64,000 nt of DNA. Origin: Poa pratensis (taxonomy: Eukaryota > Streptophyta > Magnoliopsida > Poales > Poaceae). The notes below the pieces were generated by a model. That model was not told the DNA's origin. It did no database searches and saw nothing but the letters and a program-made list of their open reading frames with translations. A program made the position numbers and the translations under genes. The stretch lies in contig CAMZMU010000107.1 in the NCBI GenBank assembly GCA_947311845.1, positions 22,252,359-22,316,358 on the forward strand. The letters are read 5' to 3'. Below, one piece after another: positions 24,345 to 36,247 of this stretch (position 1 is its first letter; each line of letters begins with the position of its first letter).

Positions 24345-27313
24345 CTCGAAATTGTGAACTGAGGAGCCACCACAAGAGCTAGCAGACCCGGGTGCTCCAC
24401 CACCTCTGGATGATCTGCCCTACTCCATGTGATGGTGTGCTCTGACCACCTCAGATATCTTGGCACCCCAGCAGCCACTGTGTTAACTGCTCTCTTGACT
24501 AACTTTCTCTCTCTCTTGGTAGTGCCACTGGTGTATATGTGATACTGGCCCAACTGCCTCGGGTTCTGAGAAAATCCTCCCTGATTACTTGTATTCTGGT
24601 TCTGACCCTGACCCGGGTTTCCAGTGGGTACCGCATTTGCTCCTGTTAGAGGCCCCGCAGCCGGGTTACCACCCTGGCCGGGTCCTCCACTTCTGTTTGC
24701 TCCCTGCAGAGCTCTCTGCACCTCATTATTTTTCCACCTATTCAAATCCACACACTGTGCCAATGAATGATTGGATGGTCTGCCCATCTTGCTATGGCGA
24801 GGACACGGCATCCTAAAAGCTTCCTCAGTACTCATTGGGCGTGTTCCCTGGTAACTACCTCCACTATTGTGATTCCCACTGTTTCCCTGATAACCCCTGT
24901 TGTCCTGGTAACCTCTATTTTCCTGATAACCTCTGTTTTCCTGGTAGTTCCCGTCCATCCTTTGCCTCTGAAACCCGGTATTGGTGTTTGCTACTAACTC
25001 TGAACTTCCATCATTATGACCTCGCTTATGCTGATTCTGATTGTTGTTATTGTTGTTTCCCGAGCCATTATTGTTCCTTCCACCATTATTTGCCGTGCTT
25101 TTCCCCTTTTCCTCCTCAGGCTCATCCTGAGTTTTGTCCGTGGCTGCGTGCCTATTGCAAGCATCCATCAACTCTGCCATGGTGACCGGCTTAACCCGGT
25201 GCCCTTCCTTCATGCGACCCAGCTTCTGGACAAGTGGTGCATACTTACAAGTTTTCTCCATTGATGAAATTGCATCCTTGGGCTCAATACCAGATGAAGA
25301 GTGCAGGATCTCCGTGACCCGGCCCATCCAATGACGTGCTGACTCGCCTTTTTTCTGTATACAACGATCAAGATCCTCAATGGAAAACAAACGCTTGCAC
25401 GTACCCTGAAAGTGCTTGGTGAAAACCGCCTTCAACTCATCCCAGGAATTAATGGACTTCTCTGGTAGATTTTTAAACCACAACTTCGCTGCTCCATCGC
25501 TCATCATCAAATACATGTACTTGGCACAAACATTCTCTGTGGCATTGCGTATACACATTGCCATCTCATAACTGCTCAACCAGCTGGCCGGGTCCATGCT
25601 GGGCTCATAATTGGATATCTTGCTTGGCTCCTTGAACTTCTCAGGGAAAGGCTCTGCTCTAATGGAATCTGAAAGACATTTTGGCCCGGCTAAACTAGAA
25701 GAACTTGCCGAAATATTGATATTACCGGGTGAGCTTGCAGACGCGGCTGGTGCAGGACCCGGTCCTCCTTGTGGTACTCCTGCTGCAGGTACTACCGGGT
25801 TTGCATTGCCCGCACTTCTCCCCGCGCGTGATCTATTGACTATCTGCTGAGCTATGGAAATTGCTGGGGCGGGTTGATGCTGCTGATTGTTTTGATTTTG
25901 ATTTTGCTGGGGCGGGTTTTGCTGCTGTGCCGCTACAGGCCCGGCCAATGGCGGGTTACCTCCATTGCGACTCTTGCTACGATACGTTGTGGAATGCAAT
26001 GCACTTTTCTCCCTTGAATACTGAGTTTGCTGGACAACTGCAGTGCGTAACATGTCAATGGCACGCCGGGCTTCAATCTCCGCTGGCGTGTCTCCCAATG
26101 GAATACGATCAAGCGCCAAAGTTGCTGCATACACGTTATCCGCCGGATTTGAATAGTGACCCGCCGGCGTGTGAAACCTTGGTGTCCTGGGCGGCAGACC
26201 CGGATTTCCCCTGGCTACCCCAGCGAGAAGACCCGGCGCCGTTGCCACTGCAACCCCAGCTGCTCCTGTTCCTCTATCTGGTTCTACATCTGCCCTTACA
26301 ACTGGAGCCACCTGGGTGACACCAACTGGTTGATCTTCTGGGGTCCTAAACAGTACTGCTGGGTTTATAGCGTTTTCTCCAGGGGCCAGCCGGCTCTGGT
26401 GCCTCCTCCGGTGCGCCCTGGTCATCTCATTGAGACGATTTTCCTCATCCTCTATTTGCCTCTTTCTTGCTTCTATTTCTTGCCTCTCTGCCTCGGCGTC
26501 CCTGCGCATCTGCTCCAACGCTCGGCGTGCTGTATCCAATTCCATTGCTCTAACTGCTGCGTTTTCTGGAGTAACCAACCTTGTAAGTGCTGATGGATCT
26601 AAGACCAGGCCATTGTTAAACAAGGCCGGGGCAGCTGCTGTGTTACTTCTTTCCTCTCCTTGGGCCCGGTTATGCAGGAACCCAAAACTGTTTCTGTATC
26701 TTGCCGTACCCTCGCTTTCCTCTGAGACCGAAGCCGGCTCTCCATCAACTCTCTGTTCTGCCAACTCCAGAATTGGGGGCAGCTGCTGTTGACCCGGGGT
26801 AAAGGCCGGTGGAACAACAGCTGATGGTGATGGTTGCATGCTGGACGAAGGCGCGGTGTACACCGCTACCCTACGAACCGGGCTTGGACTTGACTCTTGT
26901 TCCTCATCATCTTCTTCTTCTGCATCATACCCAAACCGGCCTTCAAACAGGGGCAAGATTGATTCCGACCCGGCTTGTTCCACCGCGTCACCCGGGATTT
27001 CTGCCGGGTCATCCAGCCGTTCCTCCAGCGTGTTCAGGACCTCCTCAACTTCAGCTGTGCCAACTGATTCCTCTCCATCAGATTGAACAATTGTGGCGGC
27101 TCCTGACACAGATTCATAATCTCCATCACTAGCAGATCTAGTTGTAATCATGCCCACAAAAACATTAAATTTGCCAATTGGAATAACATCACCTGATTCA
27201 AGTAGATCAGATTCCGGCCCCCAGCCAAAATCATCGACGATGGATTCTCCTTGCTCATTGACTGTGATCTGGCCAAAAACAAAGTTTTCGGCCCCTCTCT
27301 TTGCTTCTCCCAT
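24341..27313 (-). CDS. gag: Tat-lineage Gag
   Basis: I start Gag at the ATG at 27313 (MGEAKRGAENFV), 23 bases downstream of the primer site. The frame is open further upstream into the LTR, but that part is leader. The protein has about 990 residues: an acidic N-terminal third, a charged coiled coil (about residues 290-345, QMRRDAEAERQEIEARKRQI), Pro/Gln/Asn-rich linkers, and the retrotransposon Gag domain (about 600-780; PASWLSSYEMAMCI, AKLWFKNLP, HFQGTC). Then come Asn-rich tracts, a run of GYQENR-like repeats, and a Cys/His cluster (CPRHSKMGRPSNHSLAQC) in place of a CCHC knuckle. Gag forms the particle and packages RNA. It ends at a TGA where a one-base shift separates it from protease. 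Confidence 0.9.
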   Translation of the reverse strand: MGEAKRGAENFVFGQITVNEQGESIVDDFGWGPESDLLESGDVIPIGKFNVFVGMITTRSASDGDYESVSGAATIVQSDGEESVGTAEVEEVLNTLEERLDDPAEIPGDAVEQAGSESILPLFEGRFGYDAEEEDDEEQESSPSPVRRVAVYTAPSSSMQPSPSAVVPPAFTPGQQQLPPILELAEQRVDGEPASVSEESEGTARYRNSFGFLHNRAQGEERSNTAAAPALFNNGLVLDPSALTRLVTPENAAVRAMELDTARRALEQMRRDAEAERQEIEARKRQIEDEENRLNEMTRAHRRRHQSRLAPGENAINPAVLFRTPEDQPVGVTQVAPVVRADVEPDRGTGAAGVAVATAPGLLAGVARGNPGLPPRTPRFHTPAGHYSNPADNVYAATLALDRIPLGDTPAEIEARRAIDMLRTAVVQQTQYSREKSALHSTTYRSKSRNGGNPPLAGPVAAQQQNPPQQNQNQNNQQHQPAPAISIAQQIVNRSRAGRSAGNANPVVPAAGVPQGGPGPAPAASASSPGNINISASSSSLAGPKCLSDSIRAEPFPEKFKEPSKISNYEPSMDPASWLSSYEMAMCIRNATENVCAKYMYLMMSDGAAKLWFKNLPEKSINSWDELKAVFTKHFQGTCKRLFSIEDLDRCIQKKGESARHWMGRVTEILHSSSGIEPKDAISSMEKTCKYAPLVQKLGRMKEGHRVKPVTMAELMDACNRHAATDKTQDEPEEEKGKSTANNGGRNNNGSGNNNNNNQNQHKRGHNDGSSELVANTNTGFQRQRMDGNYQENRGYQENRGYQDNRGYQGNSGNHNSGGSYQGTRPMSTEEAFRMPCPRHSKMGRPSNHSLAQCVDLNRWKNNEVQRALQGANRSGGPGQGGNPAAGPLTGANAVPTGNPGQGQNQNTSNQGGFSQNPRQLGQYHIYTSGTTKRERKLVKRAVNTVAAGVPRYLRWSEHTITWSRADHPEVVEHPGLLALVVAPQFTISS

Positions 27314-27336
27314 GATGGTGACACCTTTGGCCGCGA

Positions 27337-27354
27337 TTCCCACAGACGGCGCCA
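27337..27354 (-). promoter_or_regulatory. Primer-binding site of the Tat element
   Basis: On the minus strand TGGCGCCGTCTGTGGGAA starts two bases inside the 5' LTR (27357). The same 18-base site is present in the element at 41383-47826. Confidence 0.88.
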
Positions 27355-27356
27355 AC

Positions 27357-27963
27357 TGTCGTGGGGTAGATAACACGGCAGATGCTACTTTGGGGTAGCT
27401 TGAGTTTTTGGGCAAGGCGACACTGGCGTCTGGGAGATTGTTTAGCATTGCAGGGGACACAGGTTTACCCAGGTTCGGCCTCTCCATTGGAGATAAAGAC
27501 CTACTTCCTGCTATCTTATTATTAATCTTGGTCTCGATCTCGATAACCCGGCTACGACAACAGAGCCGGATCTCGATCTAGGTTACAAAGCTTGTGTGTC
27601 TCTCTTGATGGTTCTCTCGCCTAAAGCTTGGGGATTATGAAAGTCTTGCTAGCTATGGCTCAGGGACCGGTTTATATAGATACCGGGCCCTCTGACCGCG
27701 TACACAATAGAGCCGGGTTCTACCCGAACTCCAAGTCCTATCCTAGCTCCTTTATTCTTCGTGCACTCCAAGTCTTGAACCACCTCTCGAACCGCCTCTT
27801 GTACCTTCCAGAATATCACCTTCCTTAGCCGGGTCACCGCCAAGATGCCGGCCCAGAAACATAACCCGGCCCATGCTGAGGGCTAACTGGCCTGACCGGG
27901 CCTCCTTCCTGGCGGATCACGTTTCCCTCTTCATGGGCCTACCGGGTTATTATCCCTCCATCA
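27357..27963 (-). repeat. Tat element 5' LTR (607 bp)
   Basis: Same TGTCGTGGGG...CCTCCATCA ends as the partner at 14544. The minus-strand promoter is indicated by a TATA box (plus-strand TTTATATA, 27671-27678). Differences from the partner LTR are five C/T or G/A substitutions and one inserted A in GGCGGATCACG. Confidence 0.92.
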
Positions 27964-29308
27964 GGTGGTGTCGTCACCTCGTGCACCGCCTCGCGACGCC
28001 CTTTGGCCTATATATTGCTCCTACCCCGAAAATCCTAAAAGAATCGACGATTTCCCCAGAAAAGTTCTAGAGCTCCGCCGCCACCAAAAACCCTAATTCG
28101 GGGGACAGAAGTCTCTGTTTCGGCACCTTGCCGGGACGGGGAATTGCCCCCGGAGCCATCTCCATCGACGCCACCGCCATCTTCGTCGCCGTTGCTGCCT
28201 CCCATGTTGAGGAGGGAGTAGTTCTTCATCGGGGCTGAGGGCTCTACCGGTAGCTATGTGGTTTATCTCTCTCTCCCATGGTGTGATCTTTATGTGATCA
28301 TGAGCTTTGTAATCTAGTTGAATCCATAGATGTTACTCTTCATTATCTTATACGCTACTCAAGTGGGTTTATTAATGTAATCTCCGGAGTCACCTTTGTC
28401 CCACGGTGCGAAGTTGACAGTGTGCGCCCCGTGTGTGGCTCTTAGGCTAAAGATAACAGGAATACTTATCATGAGTTATTATTTGCGTTGGATGTCTCTA
28501 TGAAATTGCGGTGTTTGTCTAGTACTATTTAGGGCGCTCAAGTTGACAGTGTGGGGTTCCCTAGATATGGAATGCGACTTTAAGGTGTGCTTTTATAGCC
28601 CTACGCAGTGGATTGGTGTTCGTTATCCAACGAGAGAATAATTCAGAGTAGCATAGTGAAGATGAAATATCTATGTATTCAATTATATTATTATTGTTGA
28701 GAGTGTCCACTAGTGAAAGTATGATCCCTAGGCCTTGTTTCTAAGCATTGAAACACCGTTTACAACCAGTTCTGCTACAAGTTTGCTTGCTGCCCTTTTT
28801 ATTTCAGATTGCAATTACCACTTATAATCATCCATATTACTTGTATTTCACTATCTCTTCGCCGAACTAGTGCACCTATACACCTGACAAGTGTATTGGG
28901 TGTGTTGGGGACACAATAGACTTCTTGTATCTTAATTGCAGGGTTGCTTGAGAGGGATATCTTTGACCTCTACCTCCCTGAGTTCGATAAACCTTGGGTG
29001 ATTCACTTGAGGGAAACTTGCTGCTGTTCTACAAACCTCTGCACTTGGAGGCCCAACACTGTCTACAAGAATAGAAGCGTGCGTAGACATCATCCGTCTT
29101 CATGTATCCACTTGCACTTCATCTTCTTCTCTTGATATATATGATGGCTTGAATATTACTTCGGTCATCACTTTATCTTCTAGAGTCCAACACATGAACT
29201 CCAATCTTTCCCATGGACAAGATCTATACGGATATCTCAATGAAAACATTAATCCATAGAGATTGTCATTAATTACCAAAACCACACATGAGGGCACATG
29301 CACTTTCA

Positions 29309-29957
29309 ATCTCCCCCATTTTGTTAATTGATGACAATCTCTTTTGAGAGGGTTTATAATATGGAAATTAACGCGCTAGAACCAATTGTACTTACATCAA
29401 ATACTACAAAAGTATGTGATGTTAGTCCAACAACATATATAGAGCAAACTCCCCCACAATTTGTATGAACATGAATTCATTGCATATATTGTCAACCATT
29501 ACCAGTGGTGGAGTTTTCACTATATACAAAACCAAGCAACGAATTGCAAAGGCAAGAAAGACAAATATCAAAGTACAAAGTCAAATGCCATAAACCGTCC
29601 AAAACTTCTCCCCATTGGCAACAATTGCCGAAATGGGTAAAAAGATTCGGAAGGCCAACATAGTGAGAGTTCCTCCATGAGTTTAACTTTTCTCATAAAA
29701 TGAGTAGAATCAAATGGTCATTTCCATTGATCAATAATAGGAGGAAATCAAACTATATTGAGAATCCAAATATTGCAACAATATAGCAAAGGGAAATATA
29801 CCTCAACAAAAGAGGCAAGCAATCAAAGGAACCGAAAAACCAATTGGACACAAGAAGATATTATGATAAGATCAACCAAGTGTCCGAAAAATCAAGAGAG
29901 AGCTCCCCAAGGTACGTGCACAAAGTAGGATTTGCATTTCATTATGGAGTGCACAAC
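29309..29957 (-). other. Sirevirus polypurine tract and interior segment
   Basis: Plus-strand ATCTCCCCCATTTTG directly after the 3' LTR is the complement of a purine tract CAAAATGGGGGAGAT, which defines the internal border of the element. The rest is AT-rich non-coding Sirevirus interior up to the solo LTR insertion at 29958; I see no gene. Confidence 0.75.
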
Positions 29958-31560
29958 TGATAACCCCCAAGAGCAGGGGATCACTGTAGCACCTCTCAAT
30001 GTGGAAGTAAGGTATCGATCCGCAGGAGCAAGAAGGAAAAGTTATCTATTCCCTACAACTAAAGTGTCACAAGTTTTAGTGGATTATGCACTGAACAAGT
30101 TTAAGGAACAAGATGGTTGATTTAATGGATGGGAATGTAACAAAACAAGAATGTAAAAGTGTCCCAATCCTCTGCAATGCAAGAGGACAAGACAAAGGTT
30201 TTCTCTTATAGGAACAATGGACATGGGTTCATGGGTTCACTTAATCCTCTCTCTCATCTACGGTGATTATCATGTTATAGATAAAGTACACACAATTGTC
30301 ATGTTTTAATGGTAGCTTTTATAACGGCTATATGTCCTAAAACACATAGTTGAAAGAAGTACTCATTTGTGTTGCTAGGTCACCCTCGTAAGGCTAGCGT
30401 GGTTGCTCTCACTCCCACATCATACTCTTCCTTTTTACCCCCAGATAAAGGATGTTGGGCTGTATTTCACATGTCACTCAATACATATGCCGTGTCACGT
30501 CGGCCATCCCGTACCTACATACTTCATAATGGACAATATTCTAAACACTAGTGCAATGATTCATAATTCGTGTGCATGACCACATCTCTCTCATCTATTC
30601 ACACTTGGTGGTGTCAATCACCTCATGACAAGGATAAACAAGGCATTATGCATAAATCAAACCATCACATGCATCAAAGAATATTTCCAAAGTATGACAA
30701 ATCATAAAAGCTCCAACACAACGGTAAATGCATAACAAATCATCTCATACCACAATATCCACCATAAGAATTACATAGATAGATCCATACTTATGCAAAG
30801 CACATCATATGGACTCCAACAATGATCATTCATAGAGAGATTAGATCAAGTTACCACCACAAACCCAAAGTCCAGGGGGTGGACTACTCCCCCTTCATCA
30901 TGGAGACGGTGGAGAAGTCGTTGGAGAAGATGGAGAGGTTGATGAAGAGGTGCAGCCCGGAGTGGAGGCGGCGACCCGCAGCAGCCCACGGCGGCGGCGG
31001 CGGCCCTTGGCGGCGGCGGCTGCCCTTGGTGATGAGGATGGTGTGGAGGAGGTTCTCCTCCCCCAGACGGCTGCCTGGGAGGAGGAAAATTCGTGGTCTT
31101 GGGTGCCTCTCACGACCTAGGGTTTCCTTCTTTATATGGACTCTCGGATTTCCGTCACCCCTTTTTAGGGTTCCACCAAAATGGGCCTACAGGGCGCGTC
31201 CGAACTCCGATTGGGCTGATCTCGGGCTTAAAATCTTCGTATGGAAAATTGTGACAACTTTCTCTTTAATTTGATTTCCATTGGACGCAATCTTCGAGGG
31301 TCAAACTGACAATCTCCGTAAAAAGTTCTCAGACAGATTTCAGGAAAGTCCCAATTTGACTCCAACAAGGTTTCCTTTTGTATTTTTGATAATTTCTACA
31401 CAACAAATAGGAAAACAAGAAGATTTTGCACTTTGGCAACTATTACTAGGTTATTCTAATAAATGTCATAATATGATATAAAGTGTATATAAAACATGTG
31501 CCAATGGACATAAAACATGCATGGAACATCAAAAATTATAGATACGTTTGGGACGTATCA
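29958..31560 (-). mobile_element. Athila-like solo LTR (1603 bp)
   Basis: On the minus strand it begins TGATACGTCCCAAACG and ends GGGGGTTATCA. The duplication ACAAC flanks both sides (29953-29957 and 31561-31565). No primer site, polypurine tract or coding region accompanies it, so it is a solo LTR left by recombination. A minus-strand TATA-like CATATAAAG is near 31131-31139. The GC-rich stretch at 30900-31130 has short open frames but no domain. It differs from the other TGATACGT LTRs except near the ends, so it is a separate family or subfamily. Confidence 0.85.
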
Positions 31561-31565
31561 ACAAC

Positions 31566-32111
31566 ATGGAATCCTCACTCCCTCCTAGACAATTTTAGAA
31601 CACAAACAAGTGCAAGAAAGCATAGATGGAAATTGAAGCAAAGCAACTAGGTCCACAAGCTTATTAAGATGCACAAAGGGATATCAAATAAAAAGCAAAG
31701 CTTGTGCCTTTTAGAAACCACCAAAGAATCAAAAGCAATAAAAGGTGGTCACTAAAGAAATGGAATACCAAATAAAGATGTAACTACTCTCATGTGTATA
31801 AGTTTCTAAGTAGACATCAATCATGAAGATATAAGTCCACAAAGAAACATGCACACACAAAATAGATACTACGGTGAAGAACATGATATCCAAGTGGAAG
31901 TCATATATATACCAATAAGATCATTGCTTAAAAGCATAGCACAAAGCTCAATTTTATCTTAAAAGGATATAGATGAACTTTCAACACATACTCATCATAG
32001 TATCAACAATATCCACAAGGAAAAATGATACTTGGGATGCTCCGAGAAAGATAACAAGTATCACAAAAGACAAATGATTTTGAAAATTTATCAATATTGC
32101 ACATGCGAGAC
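31566..32111 (-). other. Sirevirus interior segment
   Basis: AT-rich non-coding Sirevirus sequence between two insertions. It ends with GAGAC (32107-32111), the target duplication of the next element. No gene is seen. Confidence 0.6.
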
Positions 32112-33670
32112 TGATTGCGTGGATCACACGTTCGTTGGGAGACCCCAAGAGGAAGGTATGATGCAGTGTAGCAGCAGTTTCCCTCAGTATGAAACCAAGG
32201 TTTAATCGAACCAGTAGGAGCAAGAAATCACTTCTGAAGGTTGTTGGTGGCGCCGTTTACTCGATCACCAACGTGGAATCTGCACACAACACAATCAAAC
32301 TACTTTGCCCCAACGAAACAGTGAGGTTGTCAATCTCACCGGCTTGCTGAAAACAAAGGATTAAACGTATGGTGTAGAAAACAGTAGTAAATTGCAGAGA
32401 ATGAAAAGGAACAGTGTTTGCAGTTGGTTGTATTATCAGTGTAAAAGAATGGACCGGGGTCCACAGTTCACTAGTGGTGTCTCTCCATAAAAGATAACTA
32501 ACATGCTGGGTGAACAAATTACAGCTGGGCAATTGACAAAATATTGAGCGCATGACAATGCATATATATGACATGATGATTACTATGATATTCATGTGGG
32601 CATTACGACAAAATACATAGACCGTTATCCAACAGCGTCTATGACTAATAATCCACCGCCAGGTTGTCATCCGAGTTCCCCGTTGGTATTAAGTTGCAAG
32701 CAACGGATAATTGCATTAAGTAATGTGCGTAATGTAAACAAATGCATTAGACCTAACGGCGCACCCTTAAGCTAAGCATCGGTTATTTTATCCCTAGTGG
32801 CAACAACACATCCACAATCTTAGAAGTTATTGTCACTCTCCCAGATTACCGGAGGCATGAACCCACTATCTAGCATAAATACTCACTCTTGGAGTTACAA
32901 GCATCTACTTGGCCAAAGCATCTACTAGTAACGGAAAGCATGCAAGATCATAAATAACATATAAGATAGATTGATAATCAACTTGACATAGTATTCAATA
33001 TTCATCGGATCCCAGCAAACACAACATGTAGCATTACAATAAGATGATCTTGATCATGATAGGCAGCTCACAAGATCTAAACATGATAGCATAAAGTGGA
33101 GAGACAACCATCTAGCTACTGCCATGGACCCGTAGTCCAAGGATGAACTACTCACGCATCACTCCGGAGGCAGGCATGGTGATGTAGAGCCCTCCGGTGA
33201 TGATTCCCCTCTCCGGCAGGGTGCCGGGAAGAGCTTCTGAACCCTCCCGAGCTAGGGTTGACGGCGGCGGCGTCTCTGGAACTTTTCGTGGATAATGGCT
33301 CGGGTATTTAGGTGAAAGGGCGGCGGCTGGAGAGCCGTGGGGCCCACACCACCCACGGCGTGGCAGGGGGCCCCGCGGCCCCATGGTGTGGCGCCTCGTG
33401 GCTCCCCTCCGTCTCTCCTTTGGACTCCGTGTTCGTGTTGGAAAAATAGGAGGTTCTGTCCAAGTTTCGTCCAATTCCGAGAATATTTCCAGACTAGCTT
33501 TTCTGGAATACAAAAACAGCAGAAAACAGGAACTGGCACTGTGGCATCTTGTTAATAGGTTAGTCCCAGAAAATGCATAAAAATGCTATGAAGTGTATAT
33601 AAAACATGTAACAATTGGTATAATATCAACATGGAACATCAGAAATTATAGATACGTTTGAGACGTATCA
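32112..33670 (-). repeat. Athila-like 3' LTR (1559 bp)
   Basis: On the plus strand it begins TGATTGCGTGGATCAC and ends GTTTGAGACGTATCA. It is followed by AGCATCCCCAAGCTTAG, the complement of the polypurine tract. It lacks a 28-bp segment that is present in the partner near 38282-38310. Confidence 0.9.
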
Positions 33671-36247
33671 AGCATCCCCAAGCTTAGTTCTACTCGTCCT
33701 CGAGTAGGTAAAACGATAAAAACAAAATAATTTCTGAGGTGACATGCTACAATCATAATCTTGATCAAATAGTATTGTAAAGCACATGTTATGAATGAAG
33801 TGATCCAGGTCAATGGTCTATAGTTTGCTAGCAAGTAGATAATGAGCAAACAACTGAATCATATAAGCAAAAACTTTTCATGAATAGTACTTTCGAGACA
33901 AGCATCAAAGAGTTTTGCATAAGAGTTAACTCATAAAGCAATAGATTCTAAGTAAAAGGTATTTAACCAACACAAAGGAAGATTTAAGCTTCAGCAATTG
34001 CTTTCAACTTTCAACATATATATCTCATGGATATTTGTCAACACAAAGCAATATAATAAGTGCAATATACAAGCATATAAAAATTGTTGCACCAAAGTTG
34101 ACACTAGTGTTTGCTTCTAAGATAGAAAGAAGTAGGAAAACTGACTCAACATAAAAGTAAAAGAAAGGCCCTTCGCAGAGGGAAGCAGGGATTAAATCAT
34201 GTGCTAGAGCTTTTTAAGTTTTTGAAATCATATAGAGAGTAAAAATAAGTTTTGAGAGGTGTTTGTTAATTGTCAACGAATCAGAAAATGGAAAGTACAA
34301 TATGACCCCTGCCAACCAGACTTTTAAGAGCGGCTCCCATGAAGGACGTTATTTCTACCAGCAAGGCAGATCATCCCTCTTTCTCTTTTGTTTACACATG
34401 CAGATATTTCACTGTTTGTCATTGCTTGACTGATAAATCAGGGCAAAAATGTGAAGAGAATTAAGCGGTTAAAGTTGTAATTAATTGGGACTGGGCACCC
34501 CATTTGCCAGCTCTTTTTGCAAAATTAATGGATAAGCGGATGTATATGCCGCTAGTCCGGTGGTAAAGTCTGTTTGACAGTTGACATAAAGACATCCACC
34601 CCGTCCTCATGAGCTTGGTAAACATTGACACAAAATAGGAGTAATAAGTTTGAATAGTTTAAAGGTAGCACATGAAAAATTTACTTGGAATGGCAAGGAA
34701 ATACCACATATAGGTAGTTATGGTGGACACAGATGGCATGGATTTTGGCTCAAGGTTTTGGATGCACGAGAAGCATTCCCTCTCAGTACAGAGTTTAGGC
34801 TAGCAAGGTTATTTGAAGCAAACACAGGATATCAACCGACACAGCAAGACTTATATGAAAACATATTGCAAGCATTATAAGACTCTACACTGTCTTCCTT
34901 GTTAACCAAACCCTTTTACTAGAAAATATCTAGACCTTAGAGATACCAATCATGCAAACCAAATTTCAACGAGCTTTACGGTAGTTCTTCATTAATAGGT
35001 TTTAACTACATGATACAAAAGCTTAAACATGAACTACTTGATAACTCAAAACAATTGACAAGTATCAAATTATCCAATACAGTGATCTACAAGAATATGT
35101 AAGCTTTTTCCATTATACCATCTACCACATGCAACATTTTCTGTTCCAACCAAACACCAATCAATTTATTTCAACATAAACTCTCCAAACAATTATAAGT
35201 GAAGCAAGAGAGTACTTTCTTTAAAAGAACTAACAGCTCTGAATAAGAGATGCATGCAAAACAGGAGCTAAAAGCATAGCAATAGCTAGATAAGAATACT
35301 CAACAAGTATAAGTGAAGAATAGGAGTATTCATATGAAAAAGCGGAGCGTGTCTCTCTCCCAATCAAGAATGCTGGGTCCAATCAAGTTGACCATAAGAA
35401 AAATAAAATACTGAAAATAAAAGCACACAGACGCTCCAAGTAAAGCACATATGATGTGAAAGAATTAAAATATAGTTTCACTAGAGATGACCTGATAAGT
35501 TGCTGATGAAGAAGGGGATGCCTTGGGCATCCCCAAGCTTAGACGCTTGAGTCTTCTTGAAATATGCTGGGGTGATCCATGGGAGCATCCCCAAGCTTAA
35601 GCTCTTCACTCTTCTTGATCACATTATATCATCCTTCTCTCTTGACCCTTGAAAACTTCCGCCACACCAAACTCAGAGTAATTCTCATTAGAGGGTTAGT
35701 GCACAATCAAAAACTCACATGTTCTATAAGGACACAAACATGACCGTTACTTTTAACATTAACTACTGCCACTGATGTTATGTGAAGCTCTTCACCCTAA
35801 AAAAGAATTCCACTCAACACTAGTAAAAGAGAGAATGCGAAAAATAAAAGACAGAATCTGTCTAAACAGAACAGTCCAAAGACGAATTTTTTCGAGGCAC
35901 TTACGTTGCTCAGATCGAAAAACTTTAAACTAACGAAAGATGCGTACATATCTGAGGATCACGCACAAAAATTTGCAGATTTAAATAATTTTTTGTGATT
36001 TTACAGAAGTAAAACGGTGAACAGCAGAAATCTGTTCCTGCGCAGAAATCCAAATCTAGCATCATCTTCCTATTAGAGGCAATACTTGGCACAACAATGC
36101 GATAAAATAAAGATACAAAGGAATTGTTACAGAAGTAAACAACTCCTTGACTCAAAAAGAAAAGAAAAATTGCAGAAATAAAATAATGGGTTGTCTCCCA
36201 TAAGCGCTTTTCTTTAACGCCTTTCAGCTAGGCGCAGAAAGTAAGAA
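33671..36247 (-). other. Non-coding interior of the Athila-like element with extra PPT copies
   Basis: The polypurine tract complement lies at 33671-33687. Two further copies of GCATCCCCAAGCTTA occur near 35528-35543 and 35584-35599. The first forms a hairpin (GGGGATGCC, TTG, GGCATCCCC). The rest is AT-rich. One short plus-strand open frame (34650-34880) has no recognised domain and lies in sequence that looks like untranslated element DNA, so I do not call it a gene. Confidence 0.7.

Larger units (their letters stand above)
14544..27963 (-). mobile_element. Tat-lineage Ty3/gypsy retrotransposon, 13.4 kb, nearly complete
   Basis: Complete with both LTRs (14544-15149 and 27357-27963), bounded by GGTGG (14539-14543 and 27964-27968). 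On the minus strand it carries the primer site, gag, protease, then RT, RNase H, a second RNase H and integrase, followed by an 880-base spacer and an antisense gene on the plus strand before the polypurine tract. A second, plant-like RNase H and an antisense open reading frame next to the 3' LTR are established hallmarks of the Tat lineage (Grande/RIRE2 group). The LTRs differ by five transitions and one 1-bp indel in 606 bp. At the commonly used grass rate of 1.3e-8 per site per year that implies roughly 0.3 million years. Three single-site lesions (two frameshifts and one stop) prevent a continuous gag-pol. Confidence 0.93.
14216..29092 (+). mobile_element. Athila-like (Sabrina/WHAM type) solo LTR, split by a Tat element
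   Basis: This solo LTR starts TGATACGTCTCAAATG and ends GCGTGCGTAGACATCA, and is flanked by the duplication TCCGT (14211-14215 and 29093-29097). Its own sequence is 14216-14543 plus 27969-29092, about 1.45 kb, with the Tat gypsy element and its duplicated GGTGG between. A TATA-like CTATATATT lies at 28008-28016, followed by a GC-rich leader, which fits a plus-strand LTR promoter. There is no primer site or polypurine tract next to it, so it is the product of LTR-LTR recombination. The family name is inferred from terminal sequence and size. Confidence 0.85.
12311..29308 (-). repeat. Sirevirus 3' LTR, split by a nested insertion
   Basis: The LTR pieces are 12311-14215 and 29098-29308, together about 2.12 kb. 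They are separated by the solo LTR at 14216-29092 and its duplicated TCCGT. Plus-strand ends are TGAAAGGA and ...GCACTTTCA. Alignment by eye with the intact 5' LTR (50395-52532) shows scattered substitutions and short indels, on the order of 5% over the first 160 bases. GC-rich palindromic GGCCGGCC/AAGGCTGG motifs occur around 13320-13400. Conserved palindromic motifs are a known feature of Sirevirus non-coding regions. Confidence 0.9.

Noticed and set aside
24335..24360. Programmed frameshift at the AAAAAAG run between gag and protease
   Set aside because: The gag stop lies just upstream of the run, and Tat elements normally encode gag-pol in one frame; a one-base loss fits better.
29932..30120. 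62-codon plus-strand open frame crossing the left end of the solo LTR
   Set aside because: It spans a transposon junction and has no conserved features.
34650..34880. 76-codon plus-strand open frame in the Athila-like element
   Set aside because: No domain, opposite to the element's orientation, and within sequence that looks like non-coding interior.
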